A DNA stretch of 40,284 nt from Streptomyces roseus (GCF_001044425.1 NZ_LFML01000149.1:169204-209487), one strand, 5' to 3'; positions 24,350 through 32,823 are shown, counted from the stretch's first letter. The notes: generated by a model not told the origin, from the letters alone. Program-made: numbers and translations.

Positions 24350-26205
24350 CGCGGTGAGGGCGGCGAGGCCGGGGCGGGGCTTTCGTCGAGGAATCCGCCC
24401 GACTGGTGCTGCCACAGCTTCGCGTACGTGCCCTCGCGGGCCAGGAGCTCGTGGTGCGTGCCCTGTTCGACGATGCGGCCGCGGTCGAGCACGACGAGCC
24501 GGTCCATGTGGGCCACCGTGCTGAGCCGGTGCGCGACGACGAGGGCCGTCCGCCCCTCCATGAGCCGCCACAGCGCCTCCTGTACGAGGACCTCGCTCTC
24601 GGAGTCCAGGGCGCTGGTCGCCTCGTCCAGCAGCAGGATCGGCGCGTCGCGCAGGATCGCCCGAGCCAGCGCCACGCGCTGGCGCTGCCCGCCGGAGAGC
24701 TTGACCCCGCGCTCGCCGACCATCGTGTCGAGGCCGTCGGGCAGCGCGTCGGCGAACTCCGTGACGTGGGCGGCCCGCGCCGCGCGCCGGATCTCGGCCT
24801 CGCTCGCGCCGGGCCGGGCGAACGCGATGTTCTCCCGCAGGGTGCGGTGGAACATCGCCGGGTCCTGCGGCACGTACGCCATCAGGCCGCGCAGCTCGCG
24901 CTGGCGCAGCCTGCTGATGTCCCGGCCGCCGATCGTGATCCGGCCCCCGTCGATGTCCGTCATCCGCAGCAGCAGCCGGGTGAGCGTGGTCTTGCCGCCG
25001 CCGGAGCGGCCCACGAGCCCGATCTTCGCCCCGCCGGGCACGTCCAGATCCAGCCCCTCGAAGAGCGGCTCCGCGCCCGCGTGGGCGAAGTCCACCTTCT
25101 CGAAGCAGACCTCGCCGGCCCGCGCGGGCTCGGGCACCGGCTCCGGGGACGGCGGGTCGAGTACGGTCGGCGGCGTCAGCAGCAGCTGCGTGAACTGCGC
25201 CGCCTCCGTCATCGAGCTCTCCAGCCGGCGGTAGATCTGGTTGAACTCGAACATGATCCGGGTGGCGTTGGAGAAGTACGTGAACGCCACCACGACCGCC
25301 TCCACCCCGTGCCCACCCCCGCCGCCGCCACCCCCGGCGACCGTGACGGCGATCAGCAGGCCCAGCGCGTTGGTCACCACCGACATCGGCGCGACGACGG
25401 TGTCGATGCGCAGGTTGCCGTAGTCCCAGGACCGCAGCGTGAGCGCGCGCGAGTGGGCGACCCGGGACCGGTGTTCGGCCGCCTCGCGCTCCTCCGCGGC
25501 GAACGCGCGGACCGTGTCCATGTTCGTCAGGCTGTCGGAGACGTGCCCCGACACCCGCGCGATCGCCTCCTCGCGCCGGTCGACGAGCGCCTGGCGGCGC
25601 CGCACGAGCGGGAACACGCAGAGCCCCGTCACCGCGATCATGACCAGGAGCGCCACGACGAGCAGCGGTTCGTAGCGCCACAGCACCACCGACCCGAACA
25701 GCAGCGGTACGAACCGTCCCACGACCGAGAAGGTCAGCGCGTCGACGAACTCCTCGAAGCGGGAGGCGAAGCTCAGCACCCGCTTGGTCAGCGACCCGGC
25801 GAAGTTGTCGTGGAAGAACGCGGCGTCCTTCGCGAACAGTTCGTCCATGCCGGTGACGTACAGCCGCTCGATGCCGAGGGCGTCGACGCGGTTCAGACAG
25901 TGCAGGCCCAGGCGCCAGGCGCCCTCGGAGAGCAGCAGGACGGCCGCGAACCCGAGGACGTACGGGAGCGTGGCGCCGAGGCCGGTGCCCGCGCCGGCCG
26001 CGTCGTCGGCGATGCGGCCCACCAGCTTGGCGACGACCAGCGGGGCGATGTAGCTGATGCCGATGTTGCCGACGGCCGGCAGCAGCATGGCGGGAACGGT
26101 CAGCCGGCGCTGCCGTGCCAACTCCCGCCCGTAGTAGCGGAGTGCGAGGACCACCGGCCCTCTTCCGGGCGGACCTCCTCGTGATGCGGACTTTTCCATG
26201 GCCAC
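24328..26205 (-). CDS. ABC exporter, fused permease and ATPase
   Basis: A 625-aa half-transporter of the ABCB/MsbA type that acts as a dimer. The N-terminal domain has six membrane segments (residues about 35-310), including an RFEEFVDALTFSVVGRFVPLL segment. The ATPase domain has Walker A GRSGGGKTT, Q-loop VPQDPAMFHRTL, signature LSGGQRQRVALARAI, Walker B ILLLDEATSALD and the H-loop VAHRLST. A run of eight glycines (25312-25335) sits in the loop between segments 5 and 6. ATG 26205 or 26199 could start it. The substrate is unknown; lipids, peptides and drugs are all handled by this class. It may share a transcript with none of its neighbours, as the P450 begins its own unit. Confidence 0.93.
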   Translation of the reverse strand: MAMEKSASRGGPPGRGPVVLALRYYGRELARQRRLTVPAMLLPAVGNIGISYIAPLVVAKLVGRIADDAAGAGTGLGATLPYVLGFAAVLLLSEGAWRLGLHCLNRVDALGIERLYVTGMDELFAKDAAFFHDNFAGSLTKRVLSFASRFEEFVDALTFSVVGRFVPLLFGSVVLWRYEPLLVVALLVMIAVTGLCVFPLVRRRQALVDRREEAIARVSGHVSDSLTNMDTVRAFAAEEREAAEHRSRVAHSRALTLRSWDYGNLRIDTVVAPMSVVTNALGLLIAVTVAGGGGGGGGHGVEAVVVAFTYFSNATRIMFEFNQIYRRLESSMTEAAQFTQLLLTPPTVLDPPSPEPVPEPARAGEVCFEKVDFAHAGAEPLFEGLDLDVPGGAKIGLVGRSGGGKTTLTRLLLRMTDIDGGRITIGGRDISRLRQRELRGLMAYVPQDPAMFHRTLRENIAFARPGASEAEIRRAARAAHVTEFADALPDGLDTMVGERGVKLSGGQRQRVALARAILRDAPILLLDEATSALDSESEVLVQEALWRLMEGRTALVVAHRLSTVAHMDRLVVLDRGRIVEQGTHHELLAREGTYAKLWQHQSGGFLDESPAPASPPSPRQGDSWR

Positions 26206-26309
26206 CCAACGTGATCGCTCGGTTACGGAAACGGCAGTCTCCCGTGACGGCCTGTGCGCCGTCCAAGCGTTTTCCGTGTGGGTGACAACCGTCCGGACCG
26301 AGCGGACCG

Positions 26310-27533
26310 CTACCCGCCGCCCGGCGTGAACGTCACCGGCAGTGCCAGCGGCCCGCGCAGGCCGCCGGGACGCCAGGGGATCCGTGTCGGCGGGACCGCG
26401 AGGGCGAGGCCGGGCAGGCGCCGCAGGGCGGTGCCGATGGCGATCTGTCCCTCCAGGCGGGCCAGCGGAGCCCCCAGGCAGTAGTGGATCCCGTGCCCGA
26501 ACGCCAGGTGGGCGCTGTCCGCCCGGGTGATGTCCAGGCGGTCGGGGTCCGGGAACCGGTCCGGGTCCCGGTCGGCGACGGCCGAGCCGATCAGCACCGT
26601 CGCCCCGCGCGGGATGCGTACGCCCGCGATCTCCAGGTCCTCCCGGGCGAAGCGGGCGATACCGGGGCTGACCGGGCCGTCGTAGCGCAGGAACTCCTCG
26701 ATCGCGCCCGGCAGCAGGGCGGGGTCGGAGCGCAGCAGGTCCAGCTGGCCGGGGTGGGCCAGCAGCATGGCGATGCCGCCGCCGATCAGGTTGACGGTGG
26801 TGACGTAGCCGGCGGCCAGCAGCAGGAACACCATCGCGACGAGCTCGTCCTCGGAGAGCCGCTGCTCCTCGTCCCGGGCGGTGACCAGGGCGCTGAGCAG
26901 GTCCTCGCCGGGATCCGCCCGCTTGGCGCCGATGAGCCCGGCGACGTACGCGCGCATGTGCCGCCAGGCCTCGTCCACCACGGCGGGGTCCGGCGGCTGC
27001 GCACCCCGCATGAGCATGCGGTCGGTCCAGCGCTGGAACTCGTGCCGCTCGTCCACCGGTACGCCGAGCAGTTCGCTGATAACCGTAACGGGCAGGGGCA
27101 GCGCGAGGTCCGCGACGAGGTCGGCGCTCCCTGCCGCCACGACCGCGTCCAGCAGCCGGTCCGTGACCGCCTGGATGCGCGGCCGCATCTCGGCCACCCG
27201 GCGGGCGGTGAACGCCTTGGAGACCAGCCGGCGCAGCCGCGTGTGGTCGGGGGGATCGCTGCGCAGCATGTTGCCGAGCATCGACTCGCGCTCCGTGCCC
27301 GGCAGCTGCTCCAGGAGCCGGGTGTCCGCGGCGTCCCGTACGTCGCTGCTGAGGCGGGCGTCGGACAGGGCCGCGAGTCCCTCCTCGTAGCGGGTGACCA
27401 GCCAGGCCTCCAAGGCGCCCGCGATGACGACCCGGCGCACCGGGCCGTCCTCGCGCAGCCGCCGGTACAGCGGGAACGGGTCCGCGAGGAAGGCCGGATC
27501 GCCGTACGGGAGAGGGGTCGGCGCCTCGCTCAC
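26310..27533 (-). CDS. Cytochrome P450
   Basis: A 407-aa bacterial class I P450. The heme-binding loop is FGHGIHYCLGAPLARLEG with Cys352 as iron ligand. The ExxR motif of the K helix is in EEFLRYDGPV. The I-helix reads LLLAAGYVTTVNLIGG: where most P450s have Gly-x-Glu/Asp-Thr-Thr it has Val before Thr-Thr, so the usual acidic residue of proton delivery is missing. Such variants can still hydroxylate but may favour other outcomes. GTG 27533 overlaps the stop of the FAD monooxygenase gene in GTGA, so the two enzymes are co-expressed and may act on one substrate. No ferredoxin gene is adjacent. Confidence 0.95.
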   Translation of the reverse strand: MSEAPTPLPYGDPAFLADPFPLYRRLREDGPVRRVVIAGALEAWLVTRYEEGLAALSDARLSSDVRDAADTRLLEQLPGTERESMLGNMLRSDPPDHTRLRRLVSKAFTARRVAEMRPRIQAVTDRLLDAVVAAGSADLVADLALPLPVTVISELLGVPVDERHEFQRWTDRMLMRGAQPPDPAVVDEAWRHMRAYVAGLIGAKRADPGEDLLSALVTARDEEQRLSEDELVAMVFLLLAAGYVTTVNLIGGGIAMLLAHPGQLDLLRSDPALLPGAIEEFLRYDGPVSPGIARFAREDLEIAGVRIPRGATVLIGSAVADRDPDRFPDPDRLDITRADSAHLAFGHGIHYCLGAPLARLEGQIAIGTALRRLPGLALAVPPTRIPWRPGGLRGPLALPVTFTPGGG

Positions 27534-28798
27534 GACACCTCCCGCACCGCGGCGGCGCCGCGCAGCGACTCCGCCGGCGGCCGCTCGCGCAGCGCCCCGT
27601 ACCCGATGAAGTAGGCCGGGACCCGGTTCAGCCACCGCGAGTCGGTGACGAGCTCGGTCAGCCGCTTCGTCCGCCGGGGATGGCCGAACGGGGCCTCGCC
27701 GGCCATCAGCGGCCCGATCACCTGGGCGTGTGCCAGGCGTTGCATGCCCTGGGTGGCCACCGTCGTGGGCATGCGGCGGAGCTGGACGCGGCGTACGTCG
27801 TGCAGCCCCACCGTCCCCTCGCGCAGCGGGCGCACCAGGTGGCGGGCGGCGGCCACCGCGTCCTGCACGGCCAGGTTGATGCCGATGCCGAAGACCGGCG
27901 ACATGGCGTGGGCGGCGTCGCCGATGCACAGCAGCCCCGGCCGGTGCCAGCGGCGCAGCCGGTCCAGCCGGACGTCGAGCAGTTTGACCTCGTCCCAGGA
28001 GGTGACGGAGTGCGCCCGGTCGGCCAGCCACGGGACGGCGTCCGTGAACTGGGCCATGAACCGGTCCAGGCCCTCCGCGCGGCGCTCGGCGTCGGTCCCC
28101 TTGGGGATGAGTCCCGCGCACTGCCAGTAGTCCCCGCGGTCGATGAGCGCGCTGAAGAACCGTTCGCCCAGGCCCCCCACGAGCCCGCTCGGGTCGCTCT
28201 CGTGGCGCGGCAGCCGGAACCACCAGGCGTCCATCGGGCACGGGAACTCCTGCAGCCCCAGCTCGGGCAGCACCCGGGCGAGGGAGCCGCGGCCGTCGCA
28301 GGCGACGGTCAGGGCGGCCCTGAGCTCACCGGTGGCGCCGTCCGCGGTGCGGTACTTCACGCCCGCGACCCGGCCGCGTTCCATCAGGAAGGAGGTGGCC
28401 TCGGTGTTCATGCGCAGGCGGAAGGAGGGCTCCTTGGCCGCCTCGTCGGCGAGCAGGTCGAGCAGGTCCCACTGCGGCACCATCGCGATGTAGTTGTACT
28501 TGCCGTGCAGCGCCGCGATGTTCCCGACCGTGATGAGCGAACGGTCGGGCCCGATGGGCAGCTGCACCGAGGTCACCCGCCGCTGCGGCAGTCGGGCGAA
28601 CCGCTCGGCGAGGCCGATGTCGTCCAGCAGCGACAGGGTCGAGGGGTGCACGGTGTCGCCGCGGAAATCGCGCAGGAAGTCACCGTGCTTCTCCAGCACG
28701 GTGACCTCCACCCCGGCCCGGGCCAGCAGCAGGGCCAGCACCATTCCGGCGGGCCCGCCTCCCACCACACAGCAGGCCGTACGCTCCACGGCCACCAC
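27530..28798 (-). CDS. FAD-dependent aromatic-ring or tailoring monooxygenase
   Basis: A 422-aa flavoprotein of the group A (PHBH-fold) monooxygenases. FAD binding: GGGPAGMVLALLLARAGVEV near the N-terminus. The DG motif is ACDGRGSLARV and the GD motif is LCIGDAAHAMSPVFGIGINL. It uses NAD(P)H and O2 to hydroxylate or epoxidize aromatic or enol-type substrates. The C-terminal 60 residues (RRTKRLTELV ... WLNRVPAYFIGYGALRERPP) are of the kind found in actinomycete family members. It is coupled to the P450 by a GTGA overlap, and the two form an oxidative pair. It appears to be the first gene of the unit, with a promoter likely in 28799-28898. Confidence 0.92.
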   Translation of the reverse strand: MVAVERTACCVVGGGPAGMVLALLLARAGVEVTVLEKHGDFLRDFRGDTVHPSTLSLLDDIGLAERFARLPQRRVTSVQLPIGPDRSLITVGNIAALHGKYNYIAMVPQWDLLDLLADEAAKEPSFRLRMNTEATSFLMERGRVAGVKYRTADGATGELRAALTVACDGRGSLARVLPELGLQEFPCPMDAWWFRLPRHESDPSGLVGGLGERFFSALIDRGDYWQCAGLIPKGTDAERRAEGLDRFMAQFTDAVPWLADRAHSVTSWDEVKLLDVRLDRLRRWHRPGLLCIGDAAHAMSPVFGIGINLAVQDAVAAARHLVRPLREGTVGLHDVRRVQLRRMPTTVATQGMQRLAHAQVIGPLMAGEAPFGHPRRTKRLTELVTDSRWLNRVPAYFIGYGALRERPPAESLRGAAAVREVS

Positions 28799-28898
28799 TC
28801 CCTTCGCGGGCTACGGATGAGCCCCTCAGGACGTATACCGCACCCGCGGCGCCCGGGACGTCAACGGCTAAGACGCGCCGCGCGGGAGGACCGCGGTA

Positions 28899-29639
28899 CT
28901 ACCGGCCGGGCGTCCGGCGCAGGACGAGGGTGACGAAACCCCAGGTCTCCCGGTACGTGCGCAGCCACTCGGAGCGGCGCGTGCCCGCCGTGGCGAGCAC
29001 CTGGGAACTGTCCGGATCGTCGGGGTGGTCCAGGGCCCACGACGCCAGCGACCCCCAGTTGGACCACTCGTACGCGTCCAGTTCGGCGCGCGAGCTGACG
29101 TGCCCCTCGACGGGGGTCCAGCCGTCGGCGGCGATCCGGTCCACGGTGGTCGCCAGGTCGGCGAACTCGCCGAGCATGTCGACGGCTTCCGGGGACGGCG
29201 TGCGCTCCCAGAACCCGTCGCCGATGATCACGCGGCCGCCCGGGGCCAGGTGTGCGCGGGCCGCCGCCAGGGTGGGGAGCAGCCCGCCGAAGGCGTGCGT
29301 GGACCCGACGCTGAGGACCAGGTCGAAGGGGTGCGGGGAGGTGAAGGCCGCGGCCTCGGTCCGGTGCAGGGTCAGGCGCTCTTCGACGCCGCGCTCGCGC
29401 GCCGCCTTCCCGGCCAGTGCCAGGCCCTCCGGGGAGATGTCCACGCCCTCGGCGCGTACGAGCGGCTCGGCGGCCAGTGCCCTCAGCAGCCACTCTCCGC
29501 TGCCGCACCCGAGGTCGAGGACGCGCTCGTCGCCGCGCGGGAGCGCGCGGTCCAGCAGGCGGCGTACGGACTCGTCGTCGAGCGGAGCCTTGATCGGGTG
29601 GTTGCTGTGGGCGATTTCGGAAATCTGTTCACGGTTCAT
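28899..29639 (-). CDS. Class I SAM-dependent methyltransferase
   Basis: A 246-aa methyltransferase. Motif I is RVLDLGCGSGEWLLRAL, motif II has the acidic residue in RAEGVDISPEGLALAG, and motif IV is DLVLSVGSTHAFGG. GGRVIIGDGFWERTPSPEA follows as post-motif III. The N-terminus SEIAHSNHPIKAPLDDESVRRLL forms a lid helix region. ATG 29639 is chosen (MNREQISEI) with GAGAGG upstream; the frame extends 16 codons further without family resemblance. It lies in the same direction as the FAD monooxygenase and P450, 100 bases upstream, and may modify the same compound. The methyl acceptor is unknown. Confidence 0.9.
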   Translation of the reverse strand: MNREQISEIAHSNHPIKAPLDDESVRRLLDRALPRGDERVLDLGCGSGEWLLRALAAEPLVRAEGVDISPEGLALAGKAARERGVEERLTLHRTEAAAFTSPHPFDLVLSVGSTHAFGGLLPTLAAARAHLAPGGRVIIGDGFWERTPSPEAVDMLGEFADLATTVDRIAADGWTPVEGHVSSRAELDAYEWSNWGSLASWALDHPDDPDSSQVLATAGTRRSEWLRTYRETWGFVTLVLRRTPGR

Positions 29640-29706
29640 TGGGGGGCAGCCTCTCAACGAAACGTTCGGCGCGCACTTCGATTTCAAGGGGCCTTCGCCG
29701 CAGCCG

Positions 29707-30096
29707 TCAGGGGGAGGCGGGCGCCCGCCACGAGGCCATCTGCTCCCGGAAGGTCGGGCAGCCGACGATGTCCGTCCTGCTGCACCGGAGGGCGTGGGTC
29801 AGCAGCTGGTGGGCGTGGTCGAGGTCGATCAGGCGCTGCTCGATCTCGGCGACCTTCGTACGGATCATCGCCTGCCGGCGCGGCAGGTCCTGTTGCAGCT
29901 CGCGGATCTCGGCGAGGGTCAGGCCCGCCTGCTGGCACTTGCGCAGCAGCGCGATCCGCTCCGCGGCGCCCGCGGGATAGCGCCGCTGCCCGCTCTGCCG
30001 CTCGGGCTGCGGGAGCAGCCCGTGGCGCTCCCAGTACCGGATGGCCGAAGCGGGAACCCCGGTGGCCCCGGCGAGTTGCCCGATGGTCATGCGCAC
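29707..30096 (-). CDS. MerR-family transcriptional regulator
   Basis: A 129-aa MerR protein. The HTH and first wing are MTIGQLAGATGVPASAIRYWERHGLLPQPER, the second wing QSGQRRYPAGAAERIALLRKCQQAGLTLAEI, followed by the long coiled-coil dimerization helix. The C-terminus has Cys105 and Cys113 in a C-x7-C pattern, the spacing used by copper-sensing CueR, though many actinomycete MerR proteins share a similar CP motif without proven metal sensing. A clear 20-bp operator lies between it and the divergent aldolase gene. Start at 30096 or 30090. It most likely activates the aldolase operon and itself; whether it also controls the methyltransferase side is open. Confidence 0.93.
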   Translation of the reverse strand: MRMTIGQLAGATGVPASAIRYWERHGLLPQPERQSGQRRYPAGAAERIALLRKCQQAGLTLAEIRELQQDLPRRQAMIRTKVAEIEQRLIDLDHAHQLLTHALRCSRTDIVGCPTFREQMASWRAPASP

Positions 30097-30131
30097 GGTC
30101 GGCCGCCTCCTTCATTCCTCGCCGACGTTTG

Positions 30132-30151
30132 ACTTGAACCTTAGTTCAAGT
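30132..30151. promoter_or_regulatory. MerR operator in the divergent promoter
   Basis: Inverted repeat ACTTGAAC-CTTA-GTTCAAGT with perfect 8-bp arms. On the plus strand TTGACT (30129-30134) overlaps its left edge and serves as -35. A weak -10 (AAGAGT, 30154-30159) would lie 19 bp downstream, the long spacer expected of promoters that MerR proteins twist into activity. It sits 74 bases before the aldolase gene and 36 bases before the MerR start. Confidence 0.8.
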
Positions 30152-30224
30152 TGAAGAGTGGGCCGCGTACGGGACGAAGGCCCATCAGGGGCCGCCGACC
30201 ACGGCATCGGGAGACGGGACAACC

Positions 30225-30896
30225 ATGACCACAGACGTACGACGTGAGGTGCGGGACGAGGCCCACCAGCTGGTGGAGGCCTCCCGGCGCCTCTTCGAGG
30301 CCGGGGTGATGTCGCACTCCGGCCACGCCAACCTCAGCGTCCGGCTCGATGCCGAGCGCTTCATGCTGACCCCGGGCTTCGTCCGCGGTCTGCGCCCCGA
30401 GGACCTGGCGACGGTGAGTCTCGACGGGCAGGTCCTCGAAGGGGAACTGCGCTCCGTCAGCATGGAGATCATCGCCATGCACGGCGCCGTCTACCGCGCC
30501 CGCCCGCGGGTCGGCTCGGTCATCCACACCCACTCGCCGTCCGCGACGGCCTTCGCCGTGGCCCACCGGCCCCTGCCCTGCCGTACCGAGCCCATGCTGC
30601 GCTTCGGCCAGGCCGAGGACGTGCCGGTGGTGCCGTGGGGGCCGCGCGGTTCGGACGTATCGGTACGGGGAGTCGTCGACGCCCTGACGCACAGCCCCAC
30701 GACCGCCGCGGTGCTGCTGGCCAACCACGGCCTGCTGGTGTTCGGCTCGGACCCGGCGGACACCGCCCACCTCGTGGTGGCCATCGAGGAGGGCGCCGAG
30801 GCGGAGCTGGCCGCCGCCGCGATCGGCGGGGCCGTGGACTTCCCCGCGGGCGCGCTGGAGAGCGTACGGGCGTCGATCGCGCGGGTGGCGTCGTGA
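30225..30896 (+). CDS. Class II aldolase/adducin-family protein
   Basis: A 223-aa zinc-dependent aldolase-fold protein related to fuculose- and ribulose-phosphate aldolases and epimerases. Zinc ligands are His101 and His103 (SVIHTHSP) and His168 (LLANHGLLVFG); Glu81 in SVSMEIIAMH occupies the catalytic acid position. The N-terminal SHSGHANLSVRL is the usual substrate-loop motif. It starts 74 bases after the MerR operator and overlaps the next gene by GTGA. Homologues act on sugar phosphates, but some decarboxylate or cleave non-sugar acids; the partner here hints at an aromatic or lactone substrate rather than a sugar, which is an inference. Confidence 0.9.
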   Translation: MTTDVRREVRDEAHQLVEASRRLFEAGVMSHSGHANLSVRLDAERFMLTPGFVRGLRPEDLATVSLDGQVLEGELRSVSMEIIAMHGAVYRARPRVGSVIHTHSPSATAFAVAHRPLPCRTEPMLRFGQAEDVPVVPWGPRGSDVSVRGVVDALTHSPTTAAVLLANHGLLVFGSDPADTAHLVVAIEEGAEAELAAAAIGGAVDFPAGALESVRASIARVAS

Positions 30897-31363
30897 CGAG
30901 CACGGGGCAGGACCCCGCCCGGCGCGCCGAGGCCGTACGCGACCGGCACCGCGCCACGCTCGGGTCCGTCCCGCCGGGCGTGGAGGCCCGCCTGGGCCTG
31001 GCCCTGGCCCACGGCCGGCTGCACACGGAGGAGGCGCTCGCCGAGCTGAGGCACGTCGTACTGACGGACAACGCGCTCGGCGGGCGCGTACAGCAACTCG
31101 TCCACTTCGGGCAGCTCCTGGCCCTCGGCCGGGCCGACCCGGCGCGGATCCACGCCCGGGGAGCGCTGCACGCGGGAGCAGGCATCGCCGACCTCATCGG
31201 CGTGGCCGAGACCGCGCTCATCACGGCGGGGGTCCCGGCGTACGCCCTCGGCATCGAGACGATCGTCGAACTGGTGGAGGCCGAGGCCGAAGCCGAAGCC
31301 GAAGCCGAAGCCGAAGCCGAAGCCGAAGCAAAGGCAGAGGCAGCAGCCGGCAAGCGGCGTTGA
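30893..31363 (+). CDS. Carboxymuconolactone decarboxylase-like (AhpD-fold) protein
   Basis: A 156-aa helical protein. The segment LLALGRADPARIHARGALHAGAGIADLIGVAETALITAGVPAYALGIET follows the carboxymuconolactone-decarboxylase pattern: a helix with His, a GAx turn, and an acidic helix ending in GVPAY-like sequence. No cysteines are present, so an AhpD-like peroxidase role is excluded. The C-terminus is an expansion of nine Glu-Ala units and a basic end (AAAGKRR). GTG 30893 shares GTGA with the aldolase stop, showing translational coupling. The call rests on pattern similarity and is moderate; function with the aldolase is unknown. Confidence 0.68.
   Translation: MTSTGQDPARRAEAVRDRHRATLGSVPPGVEARLGLALAHGRLHTEEALAELRHVVLTDNALGGRVQQLVHFGQLLALGRADPARIHARGALHAGAGIADLIGVAETALITAGVPAYALGIETIVELVEAEAEAEAEAEAEAEAEAKAEAAAGKRR
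31277..31330 (+). repeat. Nine Glu-Ala codon pairs in the CMD-like gene
   Basis: GAGGCC/GAAGCC hexamer repeated nine times at the 3' end of the gene, likely a slippage-prone microsatellite. It adds an acidic helical tail before the basic C-terminus. Confidence 0.92.
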
Positions 31364-31482
31364 GGGCCAACTCCCGCGCCTGGTAAGGGGCGAGATCGAG
31401 CCGGGATTCCGGCCGGGGCATCCTGGAAGCGTCCGGCGCTGGGCCGGACGCCCTACCCGCCCCGAGCCCCACGGAGAGCACG

Positions 31483-31857
31483 ATGTACCCGACCATTCGC
31501 ACGATCACCTTCGACTGCACCGGCGACCCCTACGACCTGGGCCTGTTCTGGAGCGGCCTGCTGGGCCGCCCCCTGGCCGACGACGACAAGCCGGGTGACC
31601 CGGAGGCGGTCATCGAAGACCCGCAGGGCGGTCCCACCCTGCTGTTCGTACGGGTCCCCGAGGGCAAGGAGGCCAAGAACCGCATCCACCTCGACCTCAA
31701 GCCGCACGGCCGCACCCGCGAGGACGAAGTGGCCCGCCTGCAGGCCCTCGGCGCCCGCCTGATCGCCGATCGGACCCGCCCCGACGGCAGCGGCTGGGTC
31801 GTCCTCGCCGACCCCGAGGGCAACGAGTTCTGCGTGGAGCGCGGAGAGCTCGGCTGA
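31483..31857 (+). CDS. VOC (glyoxalase/bleomycin-resistance fold) family protein
   Basis: A 124-aa protein with two beta-alpha-beta-beta-beta modules of the vicinal oxygen chelate fold: IRTITFDCTGDPYDLGLFWSGLLGRPL in the first and RIHLDLKPHGRTREDEVARLQALGARL with WVVLADPEGNEFCVER in the second. The H in RIHLDL and the E in FCVE are at usual metal-ligand positions. Family members are glyoxalases, dioxygenases or drug-binding resistance proteins. Its stop TGA (31855-31857) overlaps the ATG of the type II thioesterase in TGATG, so both are co-translated. The start has GGAGAG upstream at about 31471. Confidence 0.9.
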   Translation: MYPTIRTITFDCTGDPYDLGLFWSGLLGRPLADDDKPGDPEAVIEDPQGGPTLLFVRVPEGKEAKNRIHLDLKPHGRTREDEVARLQALGARLIADRTRPDGSGWVVLADPEGNEFCVERGELG

Positions 31858-32666
31858 TGGGGAACGCCACTCCGGCGGGGGGCGGCGCCGCGGGGGGACC
31901 GCGGTGGCTCAAGCGCCTCACCGTCCCCGGGACCCCGGCCCCGCAGGCCGCCCGCGCCCGCATCGTCTGCCTGCCGCACGCGGGCGGCGCCGCGAACGCC
32001 TACCAGAGCTGGGCCCGCCACCTCCCGCCCGCGATCGAACTGCTCGCCGTCCAGTACCCCGGCCGCCAGGACCGGCTGTCCGAGCCGTGCAGCGAGACGA
32101 TGGAGGAGAGCGCCGGCGCCGCCGCCGCTGCCCTCGCCGAACTGCCCGTGCTGCCCACGGTCGTCTTCGGGCACAGCATGGGCGCGCTCGTCGCGTACGA
32201 GACCACCCTGCGGCTCGCCCGGCATGCTCCGCACGCCGCCCCCGTGCACCTGTTCGTCTCGGCTGCCCCGGCCCCGCACCGCGACCGCGAGGACCTGCCC
32301 GCACTGGACGACGAGTCGCTGATCGCCTACAGCCGTCGGCAGGGCGGCGCCCAGCCCGAGGTGTACGACATCCCCGAGCTGCGGGAGCTGCTGCTGCCCT
32401 CGCTGCGCGCCGACTTCCGCCTGCTGACCCGCTACCAGGGGGTCCGCGAGCCCGCACGCACGGACGTCCCGGTCACCGCGTTCGGCGGAGACCGGGACGC
32501 CGGCTGCCCGCCCGGGGAGCTGGCCGGCTGGGGCGATCTGACCACGGCGGAGTTCAGCACGCGGGTGTTCCCCGGGGGCCACTTCTACCTGCAGGGGCGC
32601 GAGGAGCAGCTGACGGCCCTGGTGGCCGGTGCCCTGGGAACGGGGGCCGCCACGCCGACTCCGTGA
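31857..32666 (+). CDS. Type II thioesterase
   Basis: A 269-aa alpha/beta hydrolase of the external thioesterase class that clears stalled or wrong acyl groups from PKS and NRPS carrier proteins. It has LPHAGGAANAYQSWARHL, VQYPGRQDRLSEP, the nucleophile elbow GHSMGA with Ser107, the acid in FGGDRDAG, and the His in PGGHFYL. Length is normal plus a 25-residue Gly/Ala-rich N-terminus. No PKS or NRPS gene is in the window, so this is an orphan copy or lies at the edge of a cluster. It is translationally coupled to the VOC gene, an unusual pairing. Confidence 0.92.
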   Translation: MGNATPAGGGAAGGPRWLKRLTVPGTPAPQAARARIVCLPHAGGAANAYQSWARHLPPAIELLAVQYPGRQDRLSEPCSETMEESAGAAAAALAELPVLPTVVFGHSMGALVAYETTLRLARHAPHAAPVHLFVSAAPAPHRDREDLPALDDESLIAYSRRQGGAQPEVYDIPELRELLLPSLRADFRLLTRYQGVREPARTDVPVTAFGGDRDAGCPPGELAGWGDLTTAEFSTRVFPGGHFYLQGREEQLTALVAGALGTGAATPTP

Positions 32667-32695
32667 CGTGACCGGACCCGCCCTGCGGGGCGTAC

Positions 32696-32729
32696 GGGGC
32701 CCGCCTGTTGGCCTCCGCGGGCGGGCCCC
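32696..32729. terminator. Hairpin after the type II thioesterase gene
   Basis: 10-bp arms GGGGCCCGCC (32696-32705) and GGCGGGCCCC (32720-32729) with a 14-base loop, 30 bases after the stop and before the AT-richer regulatory cassette. Confidence 0.65.
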
Positions 32730-32823
32730 GGTACCGCTGCGCCCGGAACGGGCGGGCCGCCGGCGACGGCCGGTCGTCGCCGCCACCGGCGTGGACGACG
32801 CGGACGATCGTGCCGCCCGGCCA

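Noticed and set aside
22397..26266. A 1289-codon minus-strand frame across the lipase, dacB and ABC genes
   Set aside because: Composition is Gly/Arg/Ala shadow type and no domain is visible, while three well-marked genes occupy the same DNA.
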